Positions 45,423 to 54,537 of a stretch of DNA of 64,000 nucleotides are shown piece by piece. The notes beneath the pieces were generated by a model that was given only the letters and a program-made list of their open reading frames with translations, was not told the DNA's origin and made no database searches. The DNA is from Stenotrophomonas rhizophila (GTDB lineage Bacteria > Pseudomonadota > Gammaproteobacteria > Xanthomonadales > Xanthomonadaceae), in assembly GCF_003751305.1 (NCBI RefSeq), contig NZ_RJKV01000003.1, positions 124,001 through 188,000 on the forward strand. The letters run 5' to 3'. How positions within the stretch are numbered: the first letter of the stretch is position 1; every line of letters begins with the position of its first letter. The translations under genes were made by a program, and so were the position numbers.

Positions 45423-47581
45423 GGCGTGGCCTCCAGTGCATCCAGGTAGCGCTGACCCATGGCATCGGGCGCGATGCGACGAGGGACCTGCGGCAACGGC
45501 CGCAGCAGGGCACGCCACAGCTGCGCGCGCAGGGCCTGATGGCAGTCGGTGCAGTCCGGTGCGATGCGGAGCTCCTCGATGGCGGCAGCCAGGCTCAGCG
45601 GGTCCGGCAGGCGCGCTTCATTGCGCCGCAGCCACTGGGTCAGTGCGTCCAGATCGGGCGCGCTGGCCGGATCGGCGAGCTGCTGCCAGACCTCCACGAT
45701 CGCCTGGTCCGGAGCGTCCAGTGCCCGCAGCGGCAATGTGCGGCTGGCCAGCTCGGCGCGATCGCCGGTCATGCGCCGGCTCTCATCGATCGGCGGCAGC
45801 TCCGGGCCGACCCGTGCCAGGTAGATGCGCTCGGCCTGCTGCACTTCCTTGATGAAGCCCAGTGCCTTGTAGGCGTAGGGCAGGGCACGCTCGGGCTGGC
45901 CCTGGCGCAGTTCGCCCTCCGACGACCACATCTGATCGAGCGCCGCCTTCAGCGTGGCGCGCGTCTTGGGATCCAGCAGGGTGGCGGCCTCGGCGTGATC
46001 ATGGGTATGGCCATACTCGGACAGCACATCCGTGGCGCTGCCGAACACAATGGCTGTGCCGTCGGTCGGCGCCCCATGGTCGTGATCGTCGTGACCGGCC
46101 TGGGCCTGCGCAGGCTCGCCATCGTGATCATGATCGTCGTGCGTGCTGGCCGGGACATCACTGGTGGGCAGGGTATCGCTGGTCGGCGGCGGCTTGGCCC
46201 CGCCTTCGCTTTCCTCGCCAAGGAACTGGCCATAGCGCAGGCGCAGGATGCGCTGGTCCACGCCGATCGCATCGGCGCGTTTGACGAATTCCTCGGCCGG
46301 CAGCTTGCCGCGCAGTTTGATCAGCGCTTCGGCGTCGATGATGATCTGGCGCTGGCTGCGGAAGTACGCCGGCAGGGTTTTCTTGACCATGCCCTCCATG
46401 TCGGTGCCCTGGATTTCCGCGGCACTGGGCAGGCGCAGGATCACGCTGCTGCTCTGGGCGCTCTGTGCGGTGGGCGTGTGGGTATCCCGTACGGTCAACT
46501 GTGCGATCACGTCGTTGCCTTCGGTGGCGCCCAGCGCGGCGAGATCCAGCGTGCGGGCAAAGCGCCGCTGCGTTGCCGGGCCGGTGCCGGCCAAGCTGAA
46601 GGTCTGTTCGCGGAAGGTGATGTTCTCACCGCTGCCCTGGGCCAGGGTGACCTTCAACTGTGCGGTGGCGACCACACCGTAGTCATCGGTGGACTCGAAC
46701 TGGAGCGGCCATTGGCGCTGGCCGGGCGTGCCCAGCACGAGGCTGCGGTCCGGTGCGATCACACGCACCACCGGGGGGCGATCGGGCACCACATCGAGCC
46801 GGTACAGACGGGTGTCGCGCAGGGTGGGTTCGGTGACCACGCGGTACAGCGCCGGACGTGTTGCGGTCCACTGCGCGGTCCACTGGTCGCCATCGCGTTG
46901 CAAGGCGATGCGCTGGCCATCGTGGAACTGCAGAGCAGCCGTCTGCGGCTGCGCGGTGAAGCGCAGCGACCAGCGCAGACGGCTGTCCTGTGCCACCTTG
47001 CCGTCCAGCGCGTTCTGCACGCGCGCGGCCTGGCCGGTGTAGGCCGGGGCGGTGATCTCCAGCCGCGTCGAGCGCAGCTGCGGCGGCTGCGCCGGTGTGG
47101 CGGGCGGTGCTGCAATCCCGGGGAACAGCGGCGCCGCGTTCTGGCCGCGCGGCCAGCCGAAGGCCAGTGCCATCACCACCACCGACATCAACGCCGACGC
47201 CAGCACCCAGCGGCCGGGCCAGTGGGGGCGCAACTCGGGCAGGCGCGACTGCAGTGCCGCGTCGACATGCGCGCGCTGGCGTTGCTGCAGCGGATTCAAC
47301 GCCTGCGGTGCGGCAAACAGCAGATCGGCACTGTCCTGCGCGACCGGGTGCTCATCCAGGCGCCGAATGAGCCACTGGCGATCCAGCCGGCGTGCGCGCC
47401 AGGTCGCCAACCCGACGCTGATCAGCAATGCCATCAGCAGGACCACGGTGAAGGCGTTGAACCCTGCGATCCGCCACGCCACCGCACTGAGCGCCAACGC
47501 GAGCGGTACGCCAAGCGCGGTGGTGATCCACCACTGCCGCCGGCGTGCACGTTGCCAGCCGCGCTGGAGGGTGGGACTCAT
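45419..47581 (-). CDS. DUF4175-like membrane protein with His-rich loop and CXXCH
   Basis: A 720-residue protein. Two N-terminal spans (about 18-60) and a third near 128-145 are followed by an extracytoplasmic region of Ig-like and helical character. Near residues 480-530 lies a strikingly His/Asp-rich stretch (HDDHDHD, GHDDHDHG, HTHDH), a probable metal-binding loop. Near the C-terminus CTDCH (677-681) is a CXXCH, the covalent haem c motif, though it may be chance or a zinc site. The ends overlap neighbours by 4 bp on each side. Confidence 0.75.
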   Translation of the reverse strand: MSPTLQRGWQRARRRQWWITTALGVPLALALSAVAWRIAGFNAFTVVLLMALLISVGLATWRARRLDRQWLIRRLDEHPVAQDSADLLFAAPQALNPLQQRQRAHVDAALQSRLPELRPHWPGRWVLASALMSVVVMALAFGWPRGQNAAPLFPGIAAPPATPAQPPQLRSTRLEITAPAYTGQAARVQNALDGKVAQDSRLRWSLRFTAQPQTAALQFHDGQRIALQRDGDQWTAQWTATRPALYRVVTEPTLRDTRLYRLDVVPDRPPVVRVIAPDRSLVLGTPGQRQWPLQFESTDDYGVVATAQLKVTLAQGSGENITFREQTFSLAGTGPATQRRFARTLDLAALGATEGNDVIAQLTVRDTHTPTAQSAQSSSVILRLPSAAEIQGTDMEGMVKKTLPAYFRSQRQIIIDAEALIKLRGKLPAEEFVKRADAIGVDQRILRLRYGQFLGEESEGGAKPPPTSDTLPTSDVPASTHDDHDHDGEPAQAQAGHDDHDHGAPTDGTAIVFGSATDVLSEYGHTHDHAEAATLLDPKTRATLKAALDQMWSSEGELRQGQPERALPYAYKALGFIKEVQQAERIYLARVGPELPPIDESRRMTGDRAELASRTLPLRALDAPDQAIVEVWQQLADPASAPDLDALTQWLRRNEARLPDPLSLAAAIEELRIAPDCTDCHQALRAQLWRALLRPLPQVPRRIAPDAMGQRYLDALEATP

Positions 47582-48696
47582 GCGCCTGCTCCGCGGCGCG
47601 GCGACGTCGCCATCGCGCGCTCCACCGCGAACAGCAGCACGATCAGCGCCAGCAGCCAGGGGGCCAGCTCACGCGGTGCCGGGAGCGGTGCGGAGGCGCC
47701 ACGCAACGGCAGCTGTGTGGCCGCAGGGGCGAGGGTGGGGGCGGCCGGCGCCGCGATCACCCCCAGCAACTGGCGCGGGAGGTCGGGATCGCGCAATGCC
47801 GGCAGTTCCGGCGGCGACAGCGCTGCGGTGAAGCGCAGCAGACGACCGCGCCCTTCCGGGCGGTACTCCAGCACGGACGCACCCTGCGCATCGCGCAGGA
47901 CCGGCATCCAACCGGTCCCCGCCGGATCCGATGCGACCAGCACGCTGCCGCCCTGTTGCACCCATGCCTGCCAGACGGTCGGCAACGGCTCGGCGGCGAG
48001 CCACACGCCGAGCTGCCCATCATCCGGGGCGGTGGTCGCTGCGCGCGCGGGTGACAGGGGTTGGTTCGACCACGCGCGCTGGATCGCCGCCAGTACGCGC
48101 TGCTCGCGCTCGGCGATGCCGCCACCGATCTGCAGCAGGGGCACGGCGGCGACGCGTGTGGCGGGAGGCGCCATGGGCACCGGCCGCCAGGTCACGGGGC
48201 GCGACAATCGCGGGCGCTCTCCATCCAGACCGGACATCGGGTCGGGCACGTACACCGTCAGCGGGGAGCCGGCCGGCAGGCGCTGGTCCAGCTCACGCAG
48301 CAGGCTGGCCAAGGGTTGCGGGAACGGCGGGGCGGCGTCGGCCAGCGTGGGGAAGCCTGGTGAAAGCCAGCGCCAGTCGCCCTTGGTGTCCTGACCACGC
48401 AGGGCGGTGCCATCCAGACCGGGGGCGACCACGGTGACCGCATGCGTGTCGGCCGCGCCCCCGCGCAGCACCGGGCGCGCCAGCAGCAAGGCCAGCGCGG
48501 CGAGCAGCAGCAGCCGTACCAGCAGCAGCGGCCATTCGTCGAAACGCACGCGCTGGCGCGGCCGGATCCGTGCACGCAACCACTGCAGCGCAGCGAAATC
48601 CAGCGGCGCATATTGGTGGCGCCGCGCCAGGTGGATCAACAGCGGCACCAGCCAGGCCGCCAGTGCGAGCAGGCCGAGCGGGAACAGCAGGCTCAC
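47578..48696 (-). CDS. BatA-type membrane protein
   Basis: A 372-residue protein starting MSLLFPLGLLALAAWLVPLLIHLARRHQY, the BatA/N-terminal double-helix pattern (first span about 4-24, second about 56-74 with RVRFDEWPLLLVRLLLLAALALLLARPVL cut in two). The middle is a periplasmic alpha/beta domain and a last span lies near 346-362. Unlike classical BatA it has no obvious von Willebrand MIDAS motif (DXSXS). Co-translated with its neighbours by 4-bp overlaps (48693-48696 and 47578-47581). Confidence 0.8.
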   Translation of the reverse strand: MSLLFPLGLLALAAWLVPLLIHLARRHQYAPLDFAALQWLRARIRPRQRVRFDEWPLLLVRLLLLAALALLLARPVLRGGAADTHAVTVVAPGLDGTALRGQDTKGDWRWLSPGFPTLADAAPPFPQPLASLLRELDQRLPAGSPLTVYVPDPMSGLDGERPRLSRPVTWRPVPMAPPATRVAAVPLLQIGGGIAEREQRVLAAIQRAWSNQPLSPARAATTAPDDGQLGVWLAAEPLPTVWQAWVQQGGSVLVASDPAGTGWMPVLRDAQGASVLEYRPEGRGRLLRFTAALSPPELPALRDPDLPRQLLGVIAAPAAPTLAPAATQLPLRGASAPLPAPRELAPWLLALIVLLFAVERAMATSPRRGAGA

Positions 48697-49589
48697 GCGC
48701 CGCCTCCCGCACCAAGCAGCACCCGCAATGGCTGATCCAGCGGCTGGTCGAGATAGCTGGTCGCATGCACGATGCCGCTGCTCTGCAGTCGCGCCTGCAA
48801 CGCACGCTGCGCGGTATCGAAACGGGCCAGGTATTCGGCACGGATCGCACGGCCATCGCCCAGGAGTTCTTCACCGGTCTCCGGATCGCGGAAGCGGTGG
48901 CCGTCGGTGAACGGGAAATCGCGCTCTTCGGCGGTCAGCAGCTGCAGGTGCAGCACCTCGCGGCGGGCGGCTGCCAGCCGTTCCAGCAGCACGATGCCGG
49001 CCTCGTCAAAACCGTCGCCCAGTGCGACCAGCAGGTCGCCGGCCTGCACGCGCTCCCAGACTGGGGCCAGCGAAGTGACCGGCGGCCACGTGCCACTGGC
49101 CTGCAGCTGGCGTAGCAGCAGGTGCACGCGGTCGCGATGGCGCGGGCCGTGCCCAGCGGGGACCAATTGCACGCCCTCGCCGCTGATGGCGATCACGCCG
49201 AAGCGGTCGCCCTGCTGCAGGGCCAATTCCACCAGACAGGCGGCGGTGGCGCAGGCGTGGTCCAGCCGCGACCAGTCCGGTCGCGCACGGTCGCGCTGGC
49301 CCGCCGAGGCGGTCGCATCGATCAGCACCCACGCCGTGATCGGGCTCTCGCGCTCGGATTCGCGCACGAAGAACCGGTCCGAGCGCGCGTAGAGCTTCCA
49401 GTCGATCTGGCGCAGCTCATCACCGGGTTCGTAGGCACGGTACTGCGCGAATTCCAGCCCGGCGCCACGGCTGCGGCTGGCGTGCTGGCCGATCCCGTGC
49501 GCACCGCGCGCACGACGTGGCAGCAGCCGCAGCACCTTGAGGCGGCTGCGGACATCGGCGGGGATCGCGATCGGTGCGTTGCGGCTCAC
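48693..49589 (-). CDS. DUF58 protein
   Basis: A 298-residue protein with the DUF58 signature YEPGDELRQIDWKLYARSDRFFVRESERE followed by a VWA-like fold (ITAWVLIDATASAG). DUF58 proteins accompany MoxR ATPases as partners of uncertain function. The start is a GTG at 49589 (MSRNAPIAIPADVRSRLKVL), 10 bp after the MoxR stop; the frame upstream overlaps MoxR out of register and looks non-coding. Its stop overlaps the BatA-type start. Confidence 0.9.
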   Translation of the reverse strand: MSRNAPIAIPADVRSRLKVLRLLPRRARGAHGIGQHASRSRGAGLEFAQYRAYEPGDELRQIDWKLYARSDRFFVRESERESPITAWVLIDATASAGQRDRARPDWSRLDHACATAACLVELALQQGDRFGVIAISGEGVQLVPAGHGPRHRDRVHLLLRQLQASGTWPPVTSLAPVWERVQAGDLLVALGDGFDEAGIVLLERLAAARREVLHLQLLTAEERDFPFTDGHRFRDPETGEELLGDGRAIRAEYLARFDTAQRALQARLQSSGIVHATSYLDQPLDQPLRVLLGAGGGA

Positions 49590-49599
49590 GGCGTGTGGA

Positions 49600-50583
<984 letters not shown>

Positions 50584-50605
50584 AAGGCACTCGCAGAAAA
50601 TCGGT

Positions 50606-50628
50606 GTAGAGCCACGCCATGCGTGGCT
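50606..50628. repeat. SMAG/REP palindrome (GTAG type)
   Basis: GTAGAGCCACGC-CAT-GCGTGGCT, between the DUF4159 and MoxR genes of the same direction, within the 63-bp gap. Confidence 0.8.
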
Positions 50629-50646
50629 GAAAATGCAGGAAGGAAC

Positions 50647-51348
50647 CTAACTGTTCAACGCATACATCACGATGTTGACCGCGAAACGGGTGTTGTCTTC
50701 GGCCAGGAAGCGCTTGTTGCGCCAGTCGTAGTCCCACTCGCACCCGTAATCCTTGTTGCTGTAGAGCACGCCGAGGCGGCCATCGATCTGGATGCCCTTG
50801 AGGTAATCGTGGACCAGATCATCGCCCCAGCCATTGAGCTCGAACCCGGTGGCCGGCGGGCCCTCGGGAAAGCGGAAGAAACTGCGGTACAGCGCGTGGT
50901 TGTTGGGCAGCTTGGTCAGTGCCTTGGGCCCGAACAGTTTGGCCATCTGCGCTTCGAAGGAGGTCGCGAACAGGCCGTCGATGTCGTGGTTGCAGTCATC
51001 GACGAACACGAAGCCGCCATTGCGCACATAGCGCACGAAGTTCTGCCGCTCGGCCGCGTTGAACTCGACCAGCTTGTGCCCGGCCAGGTAGCAGAACGGC
51101 GCCTCCAGCATGCGCGGATCGGACAGTGCGATCACATGTTCGGTCGGGTCCACGCGCAGGGAGGTGTAATCGATCAGCGAGGTGATCACGTTGGATGGCA
51201 TGCGCGCATCCACGTCCCAGTCCCCGGAGTCGTACTTGAGGCGGGTAAACCAGAAGTCATAACGCCCGGCCTGGGCGCGTGCCGGCGCGGGCAATGCCGC
51301 GAACGCGGCACTGCCCAGCATCAGGCGCAGGAACTGTGCGCGGTTCAT
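50647..51348 (-). CDS. Exported DUF4159 protein
   Basis: A 233-residue protein. The start MNRAQFLRLMLGSAAFAALPAPARA resembles a signal sequence with a degenerate twin-arginine box (NRAQFLR where the TldD neighbours have QRRDFLA). The mature part is the DUF4159 fold: FTRLKYDSGDWDVDARMPSNVI, then GGFVFVDDCNHDIDGLF and WGDDLVHDYLKGIQIDGRLGVLYSNKDYG. The ATG at 51348 is chosen; an in-frame GTG lies two codons upstream. DUF4159 is often found beside MoxR clusters; its function is unknown. It sits between the TldE and MoxR genes. Confidence 0.85.
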   Translation of the reverse strand: MNRAQFLRLMLGSAAFAALPAPARAQAGRYDFWFTRLKYDSGDWDVDARMPSNVITSLIDYTSLRVDPTEHVIALSDPRMLEAPFCYLAGHKLVEFNAAERQNFVRYVRNGGFVFVDDCNHDIDGLFATSFEAQMAKLFGPKALTKLPNNHALYRSFFRFPEGPPATGFELNGWGDDLVHDYLKGIQIDGRLGVLYSNKDYGCEWDYDWRNKRFLAEDNTRFAVNIVMYALNS

Positions 51349-51415
51349 CGCCACGCACGTTCCCGGGTGTCACCGGTCAGACGAAGAGACGGCCAGTGGC
51401 CGTCACGACCGTTCA

Positions 51416-52750
51416 TCAGACCGCGTCGGACAACGAGGTGAAGGTGAAATCGCGCAGCTTCATCGGCGGGATCATCATCACCAGGCTGGACTCGTCACCG
51501 GCCACACGCACCGGCTTGCCCAGTTCTTCGATGTTGTTGAGCATGATCACCGGCGACTCGTTGAAGCGGAAGTTCTTCACCGGGTGCTTGATCTGGCCGT
51601 TCTCGATGTAGAAGGTGCCATCGCGGGTCAGGCCGGTCAGCAGCACGGTCTGCGGATCGACCATGCGGATGTACCAGGTACGCGTGACCAGGATGCCCTT
51701 CTGGGTGCCACGGACCAGCTCGGCGGTGCTCTTGTCGCCACCGGCCATCAGCAGGTTGCCCGGCCGCGCGTTGGCGGTCTTGCCCTGCTTCTGCGCCCAG
51801 AAACGCGAGTAGTTGAGGTTGGCGATCTTGCCATCCTTGATGATGTCCAGCTTCTCGCGTGGCTGACCTTCGTTGTCCCACGGCAGCACGGCCGCGTCCG
51901 GGTGCCACGGGTCGGCCACCATGTTCACGCGCGGGTCGTAGACCTGTTCGCCGAGCTTGTTGCCGCCGCCCTTCCTGGAGAGGAAGCTGCGGCCTTCATC
52001 GGCCGAGCGCGCATCGAAGAAGTTCATCATGAAGCTGATCAGGCCGGCCGCGGCCGCCGGCTCCAGTATCACCGTGTACTTGCCCGGCTCCAACGCCTTG
52101 GCTTCGGCCGATTCGGTGGCCTTGCGCATGGCGATGCGGATGTCCTGGTCGGCCTTGAAATCGGCAGCATCCTTGAGGTTGCGGCCGACCCAGCCCGAGC
52201 CGCGGCCGTCTTCGGTGCGCACGGTGCAGGTGTAATCGAAGTTGGTGCCGCGCTGGTAACCGAAGTTGCCGTTGCTGTTGGCGGTGGCCTGGAAGCTCTG
52301 GCCGTCTTCCAGGAAGCCGGCGGCGATCAGGCCGTTGCCACGGCACGGCGCGATCGAATCGGCGGCAACCTTGGCGCGGAAGGCCGGGTCGATGGCCGCG
52401 GTGGATTCGCTGAAGGTCGGGCTGGACCGGTAGGTCTGCTTGCCGATCGCCGGCAGGAACTCCGGGTTCTCCGGGGCCAGGCGGGCCAGATCTTCGGCAC
52501 GGCGCACCACGCGTTCCAGCGCGGCGTCGTCGAACTCGTTGATCGAGGCGGTGCCGACGCGCTTGCCGAAGGCGACCGTCACGGCCAGTTCGGTGTTGTC
52601 GACGATCCCGCTGGTGGAGACGTTGTTCAGTGCGAAACGGATGTTGCCGTCGATCGAGCCGGCCAGCACGGCGGTGCACTCATCGGCCTTGGAGAGCGCG
52701 ATGACCTTGTCGAGGATGGCCTTGGCCTGGGCTTCGGTGAAGATACTCAT
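51416..52750 (-). CDS. TldE/PmbA-like protein
   Basis: A 444-residue protein of the TldD/TldE family but without HEXXXH, as in TldE (PmbA), which partners TldD. Family regions are TASINEFDDAALERVVRRAEDLARLAPENPEFLPAIG (split), GKYTVILEPAAAAGLISFMM, and the C-terminal RDGTFYIENGQIKHPVKNFRF..ESPVIMLNNIEELGK. There is no signal peptide, though its TldD neighbours carry twin-arginine-type signals. CAGGAG lies before the ATG at 52750. It is 20 bp downstream of the first TldD paralogue. Confidence 0.9.
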   Translation of the reverse strand: MSIFTEAQAKAILDKVIALSKADECTAVLAGSIDGNIRFALNNVSTSGIVDNTELAVTVAFGKRVGTASINEFDDAALERVVRRAEDLARLAPENPEFLPAIGKQTYRSSPTFSESTAAIDPAFRAKVAADSIAPCRGNGLIAAGFLEDGQSFQATANSNGNFGYQRGTNFDYTCTVRTEDGRGSGWVGRNLKDAADFKADQDIRIAMRKATESAEAKALEPGKYTVILEPAAAAGLISFMMNFFDARSADEGRSFLSRKGGGNKLGEQVYDPRVNMVADPWHPDAAVLPWDNEGQPREKLDIIKDGKIANLNYSRFWAQKQGKTANARPGNLLMAGGDKSTAELVRGTQKGILVTRTWYIRMVDPQTVLLTGLTRDGTFYIENGQIKHPVKNFRFNESPVIMLNNIEELGKPVRVAGDESSLVMMIPPMKLRDFTFTSLSDAV

Positions 52751-52770
52751 GGATTGGGGCTCCTGACCGG

Positions 52771-54405
52771 TCAGCCGAGGCTGCGCGCGGTGTTGATGAC
52801 GTTGATGCCGTTGAAGCGCGCGGTGGACGAACCGTGCGAGACCGCCGAGACCTGGCCGGGCTGGCCCTTGCCATCGAAGAACGAACCGCCCAGGCGGTAG
52901 TCGCTTTCATCGGCCACGGCAGTGCAGGCGTTCCAGAACTCCGGCGTGCGGATCTGGTAGGCCACGTCCTCGAGCATGCGGGTGATCTGGCCGTTCTTGA
53001 TCTCATAGAACAGCTGGCCACCGAACTGCGCGTTGTAGCGCTGCTGATCGATGGAGAACGAACCGTCGCCGATGATGTAGATGCCGTTCTCGACGTCCTT
53101 GACCATGTCGGCCACGCTCAGCTTGGTCTTGCCCGGCGCCATCGAGACATTGGCCATGCGCTGGAACTGCACGCTGGACCAGGAATCGGCATAGCAGCAG
53201 CCGTCGGACTCGGTCTTGCCCAGGATATGGGCCTGGTCGCGGATGGTCTGGTAATCCACCAGCTTGCCTTCGCTGATCAGGTCCCAGCGCTTGGTCTTGA
53301 CGCCTTCATCGTCGTAGCCGACCGCACCGAGGCTGCCCGGCTGGGTCTTGTCGGCGAAGATGTTGACCTTGTCGCTGCCGTACTGGAAATGCTGCTCGCG
53401 CTTGTCCAGCGTGGCGAAGCTGGTGCCGGCGTAGTTGGCTTCGTAGCCGAGCACGCGGTCCAGTTCCAGCGGGTGGCCGACCGACTCGTGGATGGTCAGC
53501 CAGGTGTGCGACGGATCCAGGATCAGGTCGTACTTGCCTGGCTTCACCGACGGTGCCTTGAGCTTTTCCTGCGCCTGCTTGGCCGCGGCGATCGCATCGG
53601 CCTTCATGTCGTAGGAGTTGCGGTAGTTGACCACGCCGTTGGGCGAGACCGCCTTGCCGGTGCCGACGCCATCAAGGTACTCGTAGCCCAGGCCCATCGG
53701 CGAGGACAGCCCCGAGCGGGTGCGGAACTTGCCGGTGCTCTTGTCGATCGCGGTGACCGTCATCGGTGCCCAGATGCGGTGCACGTCCTGGTCGATGTAG
53801 GAGCCGTCGGTGGAGGCGAAGTACTTCTGCTCGTTGACCAGGAACAGCATCGAGTTGACGAAGCTGGCGCCGGCGCCCATCGCACCTGCATTGACGTCCA
53901 GCAGCAGCTCGACCTTCTCCTTGATCGGCACGTCCATCGCGTTCTTGCGGATCGGCGTGCGCCAGGACACCTCACCCACGCCGGGTGCGGCGGCCAGCTG
54001 CACCGGGGCGGTCTGCACGCCGGCGTTGGCCTTGGCGATCGCGGCGGCCTGCTGCGCGGCACGCGCCACATCGGTGGTGCCGAGCTGGTTGGTGGCGGCA
54101 AAGCCCCAGGCGCCGTTGACGATCACGCGGATGCCCACACCGGTCGATTCGGTGTTCACCACGTTCTGGACCTTGTCCTCGCGGGTGATCACGTACTGGC
54201 GCAGGTAGCGGCCGATACGCACGTCGCAGTAGGTCGCGCCGGCCTGGCGCGCGGCGGCCAGGGCGGCATCGGCCAAGCGCTTCTTGAGCGCCGGATCGAG
54301 TGCGCTCTGCAGTTGTTCGGCGGCAATGACCTTGCCGAAGAACGACGGCACGATCAGTCCGCCAGCGGTAAGCCCGGTCAGGGCGAGAAAGTCACGTCTT
54401 TGCAA
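52771..54405 (-). CDS. Tat-signal TldD-like metallopeptidase, paralogue 1
   Basis: A 544-residue protein. The start TTG at 54405 gives MQRRDFLALTGLTAGGL, a twin-arginine signal; GGAGAG lies 6 nt before it and an in-frame stop is not far upstream, so no ATG start is available. The body is TldD: zinc site HESVGH (306-311), RVLGYEANYAGTSFAT, SWSSVQFQRMANVSM, and a C-terminal cysteine in FWNACTAV. TldD/TldE peptidases are normally cytosolic and trim peptides such as microcin B17 precursors and CcdA. The signal suggests periplasmic action. Close to paralogue 2 throughout. Confidence 0.88.
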   Translation of the reverse strand: MQRRDFLALTGLTAGGLIVPSFFGKVIAAEQLQSALDPALKKRLADAALAAARQAGATYCDVRIGRYLRQYVITREDKVQNVVNTESTGVGIRVIVNGAWGFAATNQLGTTDVARAAQQAAAIAKANAGVQTAPVQLAAAPGVGEVSWRTPIRKNAMDVPIKEKVELLLDVNAGAMGAGASFVNSMLFLVNEQKYFASTDGSYIDQDVHRIWAPMTVTAIDKSTGKFRTRSGLSSPMGLGYEYLDGVGTGKAVSPNGVVNYRNSYDMKADAIAAAKQAQEKLKAPSVKPGKYDLILDPSHTWLTIHESVGHPLELDRVLGYEANYAGTSFATLDKREQHFQYGSDKVNIFADKTQPGSLGAVGYDDEGVKTKRWDLISEGKLVDYQTIRDQAHILGKTESDGCCYADSWSSVQFQRMANVSMAPGKTKLSVADMVKDVENGIYIIGDGSFSIDQQRYNAQFGGQLFYEIKNGQITRMLEDVAYQIRTPEFWNACTAVADESDYRLGGSFFDGKGQPGQVSAVSHGSSTARFNGINVINTARSLG

Positions 54406-54493
54406 GGCAGCTCTCCACGTCGGTGTGGGGGTGGCAGGGAAACAGCGACATCAGGGCGACCGCCGCGGCGGCACAGCCGATTCTTGCGGCCAT
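54392..54493 (-). CDS. Possible 33-residue leader-like ORF (weak)
   Basis: In the gap between the two TldD genes a short frame begins ATG (54493), has a hydrophobic Ala/Val core and cysteines at 7, 20 and 29, and stops inside the fifth codon of TldD paralogue 1. It has no good ribosome site. It could be a coupled upstream peptide, a peptide substrate or chance. Listed because nothing else explains the gap. Confidence 0.15.
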   Translation of the reverse strand: MAARIGCAAAAVALMSLFPCHPHTDVESCLAKT

Positions 54494-54537
54494 GCGGGCG
54501 CCGCGGTAGTGACATTCGGCACGGAGCAGGGACAGGC

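Noticed and set aside
40158-48394. Very long plus-strand frames over the YprA/YprB-like genes (about 40.2-43.0 kb) and the DUF4175/BatA genes (about 45.2-48.4 kb)
   Set aside because: Composition artefacts opposite well-supported genes; no domain is readable.
54378-54537. Alternative short basic ORF (starting near 54512) in the gap between TldD genes
   Set aside because: Arg/Pro-rich with no hydrophobic or family character; typical of random GC-rich DNA.
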